Positions 43,537 through 53,617 of a DNA stretch of 64,000 nucleotides are shown here, piece by piece; position 1 is the stretch's first letter, and every line of letters starts with the position of its first letter. The stretch is from Syntrophobacteraceae bacterium. GTDB lineage: Bacteria > Desulfobacterota > Syntrophobacteria > Syntrophobacterales > Syntrophobacteraceae. The notes under the pieces were generated by a model. It saw nothing but the letters and a program-made list of their open reading frames with translations, searched no databases and had not been told where the DNA came from. Location of the stretch: NCBI GenBank assembly GCA_003165235.1, contig PLSV01000024.1, forward strand, positions 26,781 to 90,780, read 5' to 3'. The translations under genes were made by a program, and so were the position numbers.

Positions 43537-46500
43537 TCACCTTCTGGCTCCCCTGGCCTGCCGCTCCTGACGTTGAGTCGGTTCCTGTATCACCGCCAGC
43601 TCAATGACGGCCTGTCGGTTCTTGGCCTGCTCTCTTGCAATGGCTGTGGACACGACCGCCCTTGCCTGGCGTTCAAGCCCCTCTTCTCCGAGAATGCTTT
43701 TCGTGGCCAAGTCATTAAAGTCCTTGAAGGTCTTCGAATCAGCCGTTTGTTCGCCAGGTGCAAAGATCGGAAACATAGCTACACCATTAACCGCCCTGGC
43801 CGCTTCCTGCGCTTTGGTCTTACCGGGGTTCACTCCTTGCGATTCCAGGTGGAGATCATTGTCGCCGGCGATGATGATAGGTTTATCCGGAAATTTCCCT
43901 CGAAGCGCCTTTGCAACGAGAGGAAGGTTGCCGCTGTCAAATGCTGCGACGGTCGAAAATCCCAGCGCCTCCGAAAGGCTACAGGCAGTCGCATACCCTT
44001 CTGCTATGACGATTGCAGGGGCTCTGGAGAGCTCATCCATGCCGCCCACCGCATGGAAGCATCCTTCCTTGCGCGAGTTCTTCGCAAAGCGCTTCGTTCC
44101 ATCTTCCCATGTGTATTGCATGGTCCACACTTTGCCGTCTTCATCATGGGCGGGCACATAGGTTTTTTTTCCATCCGAATCGGTAAATATTCCTGCCTGT
44201 ACCGCAATTTGCTTACTCGCGAGATATGTTGTCGGTGAGGATACAGGAATAAGCTTCGTCACCTCAAGAGCGATCCGCTGGGCAGTCTGTTCGTGTTGCC
44301 ATTGCTCGCCTACGGCGCGCGCTTGCACATTTGTAGCCGCTTGCGCCAGCAGCGAGGCTTTTTCCTCAGGACTTAGCACGTAGCCCTTGCTCTTCCACCT
44401 GATCTCGACACCGGTGCGATTGTTTTTGATAAAGCCCGCGGGATGGCCGTCCAGGTGAGCTACATAGAAACCGGCCTGTTCCCCCCTTTTGTCGCCTGTG
44501 ACCGCTATGCGGTGCGTTTTCCCGTCCATAACAGGGTGGATGCCGGCGACCACGGCGCCAACGCTTCGCAATGCATCTGCAAATTCTTCTGGGGGAGACA
44601 TCGCCGCAGCTTGGCGTTGCCCAGGCACGTTTTCCGGCAGCCAACGGCTGAGCTTTTCCGCATCGCCGTCCGGCCCAACATACCAGCATTTAGCGGCCTT
44701 ATCCCACTTTGCCCCAAGCGCTTTGGCAGCTTTCCTTTCACCATAAGGGACTGCCAGATATTCGCGCTCTTCTTCGCCTCGATGCGCCTGTGTATCCCCC
44801 TGCCCTTCTACGGCTCCACCGGCCCATCTGGCAAAGGGTCCCGGATCAACTCCAGGGGGTATATACCATGAGCGCTTCTGGCGATCCCAACGTGCTCCAA
44901 GCGATTTCACTTCCTCTTTTTCTTCGAACGGAACATTCAAACAGATCTTTTCCTGCCCGATTCCTTCATCCTTAACGGCAGTCTTAGCCGGTTTGTCCTG
45001 GAGCTGCGCCATGCCAATGGCCTCCTCATTTTCGTTTTTCGCATTCCGGGCTAGGGTCGTCAAAGCTTCCCATTCGGCTTTCAGCACACCGGCCGCACCT
45101 TGAAATGTTGGCCCGCTTATCCCGGCGTATCTTTCCTCCAGCTCGCCGGCATCCTCCAAGCTCGACAGGGCACCCTCATATGCGCCTTCGCGCATGGAGC
45201 GAACGGCCGATTGCGCCATCTGGGTGACCTCGTCGGCTGCAGCCTGATCTTCCCAATAAGCAGTGTTTTCCATTGCCCGTTCGATTTCCGCGATCACCCT
45301 GCCGGTCATCTCTTGCTCATGATTCACGATTATAGTGCTGCCTGTCTCCCTGGCCTCCTGCTCCCGGACTCGTTTTTGTTCAAGGCCCAACACAAACTCT
45401 TGTATTTTCTCGGCTGCCGCGGCAGCTCTGAACACTTCCAGCGGGTCATCCTCCAAGGTTTTGATCCAGCTCGCCACATATGCGGCATGCTGTCCCGGAT
45501 CATGGCCGATCCCCAATTCATCACCAAGGATCATGCTCGCGATCTCGGCACGCAGCTCTTCCCGCGCGTAAGCCTCACTTCCAAACGGGTGGCCAAGGTC
45601 GCGAGCCAGGCGGGACTGATGTCCCGTCCAATGCCCCAGTTCGTGAAGTGCCGTCGCGTAATAACGATCGGCGCTTTCGAACTGGCTTTTATCGGGTAAA
45701 TGAATGGTGTCGGCCGTTAACCTATAGAAAGCCCGATTACCTCCACCGTGGCTGATGGCGGCGCCTGAGGCCTGCAAGATGGCTTCGGCTCGGTCAACAG
45801 CATTCCACGCCACCGGATTTCGCTCCATGGCCGGTACACCGTCAATCTGTTCGACATTAAAGACGGTGGCAAAAAATGCCCGTGGGCGCTCAAGGGTAAT
45901 CTCTTCTTTTATGGGCTTTCCCTCGGCGTCGAGAGCGGGTTTCCCCTCTTCATCAAACCTAGTTTTTTCTTCCGAAAACTTCCAATACTGAACTCGTGTG
46001 CCTTTTTCGCCGCGCCGTACCTGGTAGCCCGCCGTTTGAGCCTGATTGTAGGTCATCCAGCGGGGATCTCCCCTGCCCTCCATTATCAGCTCAATTGCGT
46101 TAATCCCCCTGTAACGCTTGCCGGTAGTCGGATTAATCGGCAATACGGCGTTGGGCTCTCCTGCTTGCCAGGGCTTCTGCCAAGGGGCTGTTCCGGCCTT
46201 TAATTGTTCTATCAGCTTTTCTGCCACGGCCTCATGGAATAGTTTTTTTTGATTATTCATCGAAGACACCCTACTTTCGCCGACACTCTTGGTTTTCATC
46301 ATCGAGTCGCCTCCGGAACCTGCTGGGAGGACCTGCTCGGTTGATATTTTAGGGATTCCATATTCTTGTTCGACTTCATCAACTTCCTTGCCCCGATTTT
46401 TCTCGATCAGATCAACAACCGGTTTCGACGCAGTGATTCGTTCAAACGTCGCTATTCCGCTGCCACCAGTCGGAATAAACACTCGCTCCGCCCAGTTGAT

Positions 46501-49500
46501 CCGCTCGACAAACGCACCCTGCTCTTTCAAGACACGCATTTCAGCATCGGTTAGAGAAACGCGTCCTTTAATCTCAAGACGATCTTCGTAGTTGACTTTG
46601 GCGGTTGAGATTTCCCAACCATTTGAAAGAATGGCCTTATTGCCATTCTTGATTGAGGAGAACAAATCGCTTGCCGACATATTGGATAGCCCCGAATCAT
46701 GCCCTAAATTCTTGAGCGTTTGTTTTGATGCCTTTGCCCCCAACATGCGGCCCAATAACTGTTCACCATCATCTGTTTGCAATCGTTTAATGACTTCCGA
46801 ACCTTCGACACGATCCCAAATGGGCAGGATCACACCGACTATCATCCGCTCGGTTTTGGTTATTGTTTTTGGCGAATTCGCAATTTGTTCCTTCCAAAGA
46901 TTCTCGGCCTCAACCTCATCTATCGACCTGGTAAGGGTAACCTTCCGGTAACTACCATCAACGTTTCTGTATGCTTCGCCGTGACTAATCTCATCGGCAT
47001 TATCGATGTACTTATGCTCGTTCTTTCTGATCGGGTACACGACGCCACGCCGAACGGTATTACCCTCTGGGTCTAATCTTTCTCCGATATCCTTCAGATA
47101 AAAAACATCTCCCTTGTTTTTCCCGAATTCAGATACGAACCAGCCGCTTAGGTCATCGGTTTCTCGACGCTTTAAAGACCGGAGCCTGGCGTCTTCCCAT
47201 TTTTCATATTCAATCTTATTGGTGACGGCCAATTCGACATAACGGGTTTGCGCTCCGGTGTTCTTCTCCACGTGTACAACATCATCGCGTGTCTTCTTTA
47301 TGCTCAGGGCTTTGAGGGTCTGAAGACCCACATCGTACAAACCTTGCTGTTTCGAGTATTCAACAGCCTCCACGAGCCGTTTTTCAAACTCGTTGAAAAC
47401 AGCATTTTGCATATTCGTTTTGAGAGATAGCAGTCGATTCAGAAACTGGGGGATTGACGGGATCTTGCTTTCATTTAATCCACCGTTTTCATCAACTAGG
47501 TTCAGTCCCATCTGCTTCGTGACATCCTGAAAAGAGAGGCCGGTTTTTTCTCGATAGAGATCGCCAACCAGATTCTTCAAGGCAATTGAAGCGTGTTCAC
47601 TTTCAAGATTATCTGACGCCGTAAATATCCCCTGACTGGTCGCTTCCCGCTGGCCGCGTGTCAACGCACCCAGTTGATCGAGTCTACGGGCAATCGATGA
47701 TACAAACCGCTTTTGGGCCTTGAGATTTGTCGTGGGCAATACATAATGAGGTTCCTGAGCCTGGTTGGTCCGGTGTGTGCGTCCGAAGCCCTGTACCGCC
47801 TTGTCCGCTTGCCAACCCGGCTGTAAAATGTAGTGGATGCGTTTGCGCTGATTTTCGGCTGTGTTGTCGGCGTGGAATGAATATCCGGTTCCACCCGCTC
47901 CGGAAAATATCAGGATGTCCTTTTTATTATTCTGGAAGCTTTCCGCATCCGTCATGGATGCGTTTTTGCCGCGCTTTTCCTCAACAATTTTCAGATACCC
48001 TTCATCATCGCGAATCTGAACAAAACGCCTGCTACGGCCAGTCACTTCGGCTACCCTGTCGGAGCCAAAGCTATTGATGATTGAATCCAACGGATTTTCA
48101 GGCACACGAATTTGTTGGAGCGTTTCAAGCAACGAGTCGCGTAAGGCAACAGCCTCCCGGTCAAATACCTGGTTCCCTTCAGAGTCGCGAACCGGAACAT
48201 AAACGACGTTACCGCTATCGTCTCTAGACTCTTCATAGGCAGCTACAGGAAAACCGTTTCTTACGTAATCGATCAGCAATTGCCGGGGTGTGAAATCCAA
48301 ATCCTCGAGTTCAACGTTGTTTGCCGAGGCAAGGGCAATTATGCGCTCCTGGGCAGCCTCGTTTGTGTTTACCAACTGAATGACGGCAACGTTTCCGGCA
48401 TCGAGCTGCTCGCGAATATCATCGATCACCTTCGGCGTTTGCATTGCCGTGATAATCTGGTTGAAGAAACGTTGATGCGCTCCCCAAAACTGCGATAACG
48501 CTGCGCTCTTGGCAACGCCGTTGCTTCCCGCCTGGGTGATGTCCAGTGCCTGCTCAACATTGTTTAAGACAATCTGCCAGGCCCCGGCCAATTCGTTGTA
48601 AATATCTTCCTGCAGCTCAGTTAGAGTGTGTTCGAGCCGTTCATAGCTCACGCCATCATAGGAAAGAGACCGGGACACATACATCCCTAAGGCCTTCATA
48701 TCGCGGCTGATCAATTCCATCGAGGCGATGCCGCCCCTTGAGACATCTTCAATGAAGGCGTTCACATCGGCAAACGGCGTAGCTTCACCCCATAAGCCCA
48801 GACGATCCGCGTACCTGAGATTGCTGATCTCAGTCGCACCTGTCGCTGAAACATAGAGAACTCGCGCATGAGGCAACTCGTGTTGCAGGTTGATTCCGGC
48901 AATCGCTTGCTGCGATGGTTTTCTGACGCCGCGTTTTCCTTTAATGGCAATGGCGTTACCCATGCTGTGCGCTTCATCAAACGCGATCACGCCATCAAAA
49001 TCTTTGCCCAGCCACTCTATGATCTGCTCAGCCCGCGTCTTGCCCGCCTTTTGGCCTTGGTCATTGGCCTGTTTTTTTTCACCACCACGCAGCGTTGAAT
49101 AGGTGGTGAACAAGATGCCCTCCTTTTGAGTGATTTCACCTCCGGCCTTTGTTTTCCCCTGGAAAAATATCTTCCCGGGATCGCCGCCAACACCTGCAAA
49201 GTCCCTCCTCGCATCTTCAATCAGGCCTTCGTTAAAAGATATCCAGACGGCTTTGTTGCGGCCATGCATCATGTTGTCGAGGATGATGCCGGATATTTCC
49301 CGACCCTTCCCCACGCCGGTCCCATCGCCAATGAAAAAACCCTTGCGTGTTCCGTTCGGCAAAAAACCTGAATGCGCTTGCCCGGCGTAGACAACGGCCT
49401 CCAGTTGGGCTAACGAGAGCAAACCGTCTCGTATGAGATTCTCTGGCAATGTGGGTGAATAGGTCGGTGCTGGTGGTTCTACGGCTGACATCGCCGCGGC

Positions 49501-50985
49501 CTGCACCAGTCTTCCCGGATGCTGCCATGCGCCTGGAATGGTTAGACGCTGGGGGGTGTAATGCGCAAATACGGAATCGGAAAACTCGCTTACTTCACCG
49601 CTCTTGGTCTCTATTGTAACGGTGCTAACGTTGCTCCCTTTATTGACGCCATTATTTCCTCCAGGATCTCTGCCGCCGCTTCTTCCAATGTATCTGACAG
49701 CTCCATTTCGAACTCCACTCCCGGCTCCGATTCCGTCATTAACGACATGGCTAATTCCGGATTCACCGAGAGTTTTGCTATCAGTAGCAGAGGCTCCTGT
49801 ATCTCCCCCGTCTCCAGGAGGCCTCGTTCCAGTGCTTCTCGGATCAGAGCCAGGCCCGCCAGTTCCGTCGATGGATCGAACGGTATCTGATACTGTTCGA
49901 GAATCCTTGTTGACTGTTGATTTAACGACGCTTCGTTGAATAGGCTTACGTTCATTTCTTATGCCCTCCAATAATATGGGTAAATCTGCAACCGATTCGA
50001 CCCTGCCTGTTAATACGCCTTGAATGGTGCTTCCAGTTTTGTCGATAATCAGAATTTGATTATCGAAGGTCGTGCCATACTTCCCATACTCCTTGCCGGA
50101 TATGCCAATGTTGGCACGGACATTATATCGCCCCTCTATCTCTTTCCACCATTTGCTGAATGCCGGTCGGTCCAAGGCCATGCCCTTCCCGACAACAGCA
50201 ACCAACCGGCCGTTATCCTGAAGCCGTTTCAAAGCCTGCTCGATGTGACGGGCGCCAATCGACGTGTCGCGTTGACCCTGCACACGTCCTGCCGATGATG
50301 AAAACGGCGGATTCATCACAATAACGGTGGGAGCGACATCGAGAGGCAATACATTGTCTAGCTGTTCCGCGTTTTCTTTAAAAAGCGTTGCTTCCGGGAA
50401 CAAATCGGCGAGCAAATCCTGCCGCCTTTGAGATAGTTCATTTAGAACAACCTCAGCTCCAGCGATTTTCGGCCATATTGCCAAATCACCGGTACCGGCA
50501 GACGGCTCCATCATCACATCCGTGGGCTGGATATTTGCCACCCAATTCGCCACGAACGATAAAGCAGGAGGGGTGCTGAATTGTTGAAACTCCTCCATCT
50601 CTTCATCACGCCTGGATTGCGTGGGCAGCTTTGAGACGCGCTGAGTTAATTCTTGGGCTTTGTTCCTCGCCCAATCCGCACCACTTCTATTCCAATCGGT
50701 TCTCTCCGTTTTGCTCAGATGAATGTTAAAGGCCACTTCCATCGCGTCGTATGCGTCTTTTGAAGAATAGACGCCTTCCGCCTGAGTGCCGCCGAAAACA
50801 CGGTTGGCCTCAACAGTTAAGAACCTGGAAGTGATTTCTCCATCCTTGTCGAGCTTTTCAGCCAAACGCTCTGCGAGAACATAGCGGGACTTGTCAGGCG
50901 ATATTGTTGTATCCCTGACAACCAACCAGTCATCGAACAGGTTCAGTTGTCTAAGAGATTGTTTCGGGTTAAATCCTTTCGCCAT
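43537..50985 (-). CDS. Giant conjugation-module protein: N6-methylase, strawberry-notch helicase, ArdC-like zincin, DUF5710-like repeats and Toprim domain
   Basis: About 2482 residues. Domains in order: N6-adenine methylase (EPSAGTGD near 160, NPPF near 227); low-complexity Gly/Ser linker (about 370-455); strawberry-notch/SNF2-like helicase (Walker A GDGTGVGKG near 555, FDEAHSM near 675, and GFGRTHRTNQAQ); ArdC-type region (APWQKPW, then zincin HELGHWTGH near 1780); two DUF5710-like repeats (KSLGARWDRQKRSWYIPPG, KALGAKWDKAAKCWYVGPD); and a TraC/Toprim part (IAEGYATACSLSEA, IIAGDND). Such proteins protect and process transferred DNA. The ArdC part has its own plausible start, ATG at 46260 preceded by GTAGGGTG, so this may be a fusion of two formerly separate genes or produce a second shorter protein. 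The start ATG at 50985 is used; TTG at 50991 is the alternative. Confidence 0.85.
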   Translation of the reverse strand: MAKGFNPKQSLRQLNLFDDWLVVRDTTISPDKSRYVLAERLAEKLDKDGEITSRFLTVEANRVFGGTQAEGVYSSKDAYDAMEVAFNIHLSKTERTDWNRSGADWARNKAQELTQRVSKLPTQSRRDEEMEEFQQFSTPPALSFVANWVANIQPTDVMMEPSAGTGDLAIWPKIAGAEVVLNELSQRRQDLLADLFPEATLFKENAEQLDNVLPLDVAPTVIVMNPPFSSSAGRVQGQRDTSIGARHIEQALKRLQDNGRLVAVVGKGMALDRPAFSKWWKEIEGRYNVRANIGISGKEYGKYGTTFDNQILIIDKTGSTIQGVLTGRVESVADLPILLEGIRNERKPIQRSVVKSTVNKDSRTVSDTVRSIDGTGGPGSDPRSTGTRPPGDGGDTGASATDSKTLGESGISHVVNDGIGAGSGVRNGAVRYIGRSGGRDPGGNNGVNKGSNVSTVTIETKSGEVSEFSDSVFAHYTPQRLTIPGAWQHPGRLVQAAAMSAVEPPAPTYSPTLPENLIRDGLLSLAQLEAVVYAGQAHSGFLPNGTRKGFFIGDGTGVGKGREISGIILDNMMHGRNKAVWISFNEGLIEDARRDFAGVGGDPGKIFFQGKTKAGGEITQKEGILFTTYSTLRGGEKKQANDQGQKAGKTRAEQIIEWLGKDFDGVIAFDEAHSMGNAIAIKGKRGVRKPSQQAIAGINLQHELPHARVLYVSATGATEISNLRYADRLGLWGEATPFADVNAFIEDVSRGGIASMELISRDMKALGMYVSRSLSYDGVSYERLEHTLTELQEDIYNELAGAWQIVLNNVEQALDITQAGSNGVAKSAALSQFWGAHQRFFNQIITAMQTPKVIDDIREQLDAGNVAVIQLVNTNEAAQERIIALASANNVELEDLDFTPRQLLIDYVRNGFPVAAYEESRDDSGNVVYVPVRDSEGNQVFDREAVALRDSLLETLQQIRVPENPLDSIINSFGSDRVAEVTGRSRRFVQIRDDEGYLKIVEEKRGKNASMTDAESFQNNKKDILIFSGAGGTGYSFHADNTAENQRKRIHYILQPGWQADKAVQGFGRTHRTNQAQEPHYVLPTTNLKAQKRFVSSIARRLDQLGALTRGQREATSQGIFTASDNLESEHASIALKNLVGDLYREKTGLSFQDVTKQMGLNLVDENGGLNESKIPSIPQFLNRLLSLKTNMQNAVFNEFEKRLVEAVEYSKQQGLYDVGLQTLKALSIKKTRDDVVHVEKNTGAQTRYVELAVTNKIEYEKWEDARLRSLKRRETDDLSGWFVSEFGKNKGDVFYLKDIGERLDPEGNTVRRGVVYPIRKNEHKYIDNADEISHGEAYRNVDGSYRKVTLTRSIDEVEAENLWKEQIANSPKTITKTERMIVGVILPIWDRVEGSEVIKRLQTDDGEQLLGRMLGAKASKQTLKNLGHDSGLSNMSASDLFSSIKNGNKAILSNGWEISTAKVNYEDRLEIKGRVSLTDAEMRVLKEQGAFVERINWAERVFIPTGGSGIATFERITASKPVVDLIEKNRGKEVDEVEQEYGIPKISTEQVLPAGSGGDSMMKTKSVGESRVSSMNNQKKLFHEAVAEKLIEQLKAGTAPWQKPWQAGEPNAVLPINPTTGKRYRGINAIELIMEGRGDPRWMTYNQAQTAGYQVRRGEKGTRVQYWKFSEEKTRFDEEGKPALDAEGKPIKEEITLERPRAFFATVFNVEQIDGVPAMERNPVAWNAVDRAEAILQASGAAISHGGGNRAFYRLTADTIHLPDKSQFESADRYYATALHELGHWTGHQSRLARDLGHPFGSEAYAREELRAEIASMILGDELGIGHDPGQHAAYVASWIKTLEDDPLEVFRAAAAAEKIQEFVLGLEQKRVREQEARETGSTIIVNHEQEMTGRVIAEIERAMENTAYWEDQAAADEVTQMAQSAVRSMREGAYEGALSSLEDAGELEERYAGISGPTFQGAAGVLKAEWEALTTLARNAKNENEEAIGMAQLQDKPAKTAVKDEGIGQEKICLNVPFEEKEEVKSLGARWDRQKRSWYIPPGVDPGPFARWAGGAVEGQGDTQAHRGEEEREYLAVPYGERKAAKALGAKWDKAAKCWYVGPDGDAEKLSRWLPENVPGQRQAAAMSPPEEFADALRSVGAVVAGIHPVMDGKTHRIAVTGDKRGEQAGFYVAHLDGHPAGFIKNNRTGVEIRWKSKGYVLSPEEKASLLAQAATNVQARAVGEQWQHEQTAQRIALEVTKLIPVSSPTTYLASKQIAVQAGIFTDSDGKKTYVPAHDEDGKVWTMQYTWEDGTKRFAKNSRKEGCFHAVGGMDELSRAPAIVIAEGYATACSLSEALGFSTVAAFDSGNLPLVAKALRGKFPDKPIIIAGDNDLHLESQGVNPGKTKAQEAARAVNGVAMFPIFAPGEQTADSKTFKDFNDLATKSILGEEGLERQARAVVSTAIAREQAKNRQAVIELAVIQEPTQRQERQARGARR

Positions 50986-50987
50986 GT

Positions 50988-51200
50988 TCAATTATCCAGA
51001 TTTCCCAATGAATCTGGACTGCTGTCTAGCGCGTCCTGCTCACTCAACGCGTCCTCAACGAAGGCCCCCGCGAGTTCGGCTTCCTCCGGATCAAACTCCA
51101 CCTCAAAGCCGGGCGTCTCCATATCAGCCAGTTTCTCGCGTAGCGCTTCGGCCGCATCTTCCTTGGCGTCAAAAAGCACTTCTTTAGTTAGTTCCTTCAT
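50988..51200 (-). CDS. Small acidic protein of the conjugation operon
   Basis: The 70-residue product is strongly acidic in its middle ([19 protein letters not shown]) and helical at its start. A GAGGAG site precedes the ATG. It ends three bases before the giant gene's ATG, overlapping its TTG alternative, which suggests coupling. I do not recognise a family. The acidic character could mimic DNA, as in some antirestriction proteins, but this is speculative. Confidence 0.6.
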   Translation of the reverse strand: MKELTKEVLFDAKEDAAEALREKLADMETPGFEVEFDPEEAELAGAFVEDALSEQDALDSSPDSLGNLDN

Positions 51201-51236
51201 CTTGTCACTCCTCTTCTGGAATGTAGACCCCCTGCC

Positions 51237-51755
51237 CTACCAGGTTAGAACCGGACGGATAACGCTCCGGATCTGGGCCGAGTTAATCGGCCCGAAATAC
51301 CTGCCATCAAACGAAAGCGGGTTATAGTCCGACATGAGCAGCACCTGGTTGTTTTTAAGCGTACAGTCAGTCTCATAATGCGGCATCGGCCGCCCTGCCC
51401 TGTCCTCGGTGGATGGCATGCTGTCAAAGATCGGCACACCATTTACGGCCACGCCCTTTTCAGAAATGGTCACTCGGTCTCCCTCTGTAGCGACTATCTT
51501 CTTAATCATTTCCCTATACCCGCCCGGACAAAATCCTGCCCCGATATAGCCCCGTTCTTTGGCTTCAGCAAAAACAGGGGTTTTTGGCGGACAGAAGATC
51601 ACGAGATCACCTTTTTTAAATGGCGCATTGATTTTCCAATACAGACCGCGCGGGAAGCTCGCCGTACTGTTGACACGAGCTCCGTTCAAGATGAAGACGG
51701 CCACCAGAGCGAAAACACCCCAGGCCGTTAAGACAAACCCTTTGACCAGGCTCAC
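51237..51755 (-). CDS. traF: TraF-like conjugal pilin peptidase (S26 family)
   Basis: The 172-residue protein has an N-terminal membrane anchor (VLTAWGVFALVAVFIL), then the Ser-box NSTASFPRGLYW and the Lys box MIKKIVATEGD. C-terminal LMSDYNPLSFDGRYFGPI is the TraF/signal-peptidase substrate-pocket segment. In IncP systems TraF cyclises the TrbC pilin. Its stop-start overlap with the virD4 homologue is four bases. It is the maturation enzyme for the pilin encoded at the right edge. Confidence 0.88.
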   Translation of the reverse strand: MSLVKGFVLTAWGVFALVAVFILNGARVNSTASFPRGLYWKINAPFKKGDLVIFCPPKTPVFAEAKERGYIGAGFCPGGYREMIKKIVATEGDRVTISEKGVAVNGVPIFDSMPSTEDRAGRPMPHYETDCTLKNNQVLLMSDYNPLSFDGRYFGPINSAQIRSVIRPVLTW

Positions 51756-53617
51756 AAAACAATCCTTTGGCCGGGCTGCGTTAAAGACAATAGCCTATCG
51801 GTCTCTTTGGGCGGAGGGACCTCTGCTCTGGCCTGGAAAACGGGATCCTGAAAATATAGAGGCTGCCGGCCATAAATCGCCGGAAATCCGGAGCAGTAAA
51901 CAACCATGTCGCAGCCGCAAACGATGCGGTCGTGCGCGTCCTTTTTGGGTCCCGGCATCCGAAGCGCTTCATCAACCGTCAGGAGTGGACGCTGGACTTC
52001 CTGGATGGTCCTCGATACTTGGCCAAGAAGTGCGCTCATTCTCCGACCGCTGGTCGTGATCTGCTCTTTTACGATTGTGGTCTGCCCGGTGAGTTTTGAT
52101 AGATGCTCGGCGGTCTCTAAACGGTTGGGAGCAAAAGAGTTTTGGATACCACAGGCGGATGTGATTGTTTCGTCTTTGCCGTAACCAGTCTCCCGGTTTT
52201 GGAGCTGGTTTATATCCTGGATGATGATGTAGCACTTTATGCCGTAGCCAGCGACGAAGGCCAAAGACTCCTGCATGATTTCAAGTTTTCCAAGACTTGC
52301 GAACTCATCGAGCATCATAAGCAAGCGGTGCTTGTATTCGGGCTTTGGCCGCCCCTTTTCAAACTTGATCTTATCGGCCAGAAGTCTCACGATCATGTTG
52401 ACCAGAACACGGACCAGGGGGCGCAGGCGCGTCTTGTCATTGGGCTGAGTGACGATATAAAGGCTCACCGGGTCATCAAAGTTCATGAGGTCCCTGATTC
52501 GGAACTCGGATTTAGAGACGTTTTTCGCAACTACCGGATCACGGTATAAAGAGAGGTATGATTTGGCCGTAGATAAGACAGAGCCCGCCTCCTCGATGGG
52601 TCTATCCATCATGTCGCGGCCTGCCGCGCCAACTACCGGATGATTCTCGCCGTTTTTGTGAGCATATACGGTCATTTCCTCCCATAGCTTGCTCACAGGC
52701 TTCTTGGGGTCGGCGAGCATGGCGTCGAGCGCAGGCAGGGTCGCAAGAGTCCCCTCTTTTCCGCTCTTGTAGAGAATATGCAGAATGCAGCCTACCAGGA
52801 GTGACTGGGAGGTCTTCTGCCAGTGGTCGTTTAGACCCTTTCCTTGAGGGTCAACAATCAGGGTTGCAAGGTTTTGCACGTCCCCGACTTCATATTCCGT
52901 GTCCAGGCGGATTTCCTCAAGCGGGTTAAAACCAACGCAACCTGTGAGCCGCGCCGGCTCAAATCTCAGCACTTTGTTGTGACCATGGGTTTTTCGCCAT
53001 CCTGAGGAAAGCTCCCAGAGTTCCCCTTTAAGATCTGTTATAACAGCGCTATGAGGCCAAGAGAGAAGCGTAGGGACCACCAAACCAACGCCTTTTCCGC
53101 TTCTTGTCGGTGCGTAACACAGTACGTGCTCCGGGCCGTTGTGGCGAAGATACCTGAGCCTGTTTTTCGAATCTAGCCAGCCACCGACATAAACGCCGTC
53201 GTTATCGAGAAGTGCTGCGCCTTTAATATCCTTCTCGCTCGCCCACCTTGCCGATCCGTGCATATACTCGTTTGCCTTGGAGGTGTTTGCACGCAGGAGC
53301 CTTCGCATAAAAAGGCCAACCATTCCGATCGCGCAAACCATTACCCCGATACTGCCGGCCTTGGAAAAGATATCCCAATATCTTGCATGCCACCTGGCGC
53401 CCCACAGAAGAATCATCCACGGAGGATAAAGCCCGTGAGCGCTTACACCGAGAGCGGGATGGTAATTGAACTGGTACGCCGCAAACTGTGTAGCGGAAAA
53501 GAGTCCCAAGGCGAGTACGGCAAACACCCAAGCCGCCTGCCCTACCCTGCCGGTATCCGTCTTTGGTTGCCGTATTTGCGGACCTACGGCGGTATTGCGT
53601 TTCTCAGAAGATTTCAC
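51752..53617 (-). CDS. traG: TraG/VirD4 coupling protein
   Basis: The 621-residue protein has two N-terminal membrane spans, then Walker A CYAPTRSGKGVGLVVP (about 170-185), FKGELWELSSG-type sequence after it, and Walker B LLMMLDEFASLG with IIIQDINQL. It belongs to the VirD4/TraG family of hexameric ATPases that bring the relaxosome to the type IV channel. The length is normal. It overlaps the traF and SPOR-lipoprotein genes. No relaxase gene is in the window. Confidence 0.93.
   Translation of the reverse strand: MKSSEKRNTAVGPQIRQPKTDTGRVGQAAWVFAVLALGLFSATQFAAYQFNYHPALGVSAHGLYPPWMILLWGARWHARYWDIFSKAGSIGVMVCAIGMVGLFMRRLLRANTSKANEYMHGSARWASEKDIKGAALLDNDGVYVGGWLDSKNRLRYLRHNGPEHVLCYAPTRSGKGVGLVVPTLLSWPHSAVITDLKGELWELSSGWRKTHGHNKVLRFEPARLTGCVGFNPLEEIRLDTEYEVGDVQNLATLIVDPQGKGLNDHWQKTSQSLLVGCILHILYKSGKEGTLATLPALDAMLADPKKPVSKLWEEMTVYAHKNGENHPVVGAAGRDMMDRPIEEAGSVLSTAKSYLSLYRDPVVAKNVSKSEFRIRDLMNFDDPVSLYIVTQPNDKTRLRPLVRVLVNMIVRLLADKIKFEKGRPKPEYKHRLLMMLDEFASLGKLEIMQESLAFVAGYGIKCYIIIQDINQLQNRETGYGKDETITSACGIQNSFAPNRLETAEHLSKLTGQTTIVKEQITTSGRRMSALLGQVSRTIQEVQRPLLTVDEALRMPGPKKDAHDRIVCGCDMVVYCSGFPAIYGRQPLYFQDPVFQARAEVPPPKETDRLLSLTQPGQRIVL

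Noticed and set aside
43351..44238. 295-residue plus-strand ORF
   Set aside because: Mostly antisense to the Toprim end of the giant gene; low-complexity start and no recognisable domain.
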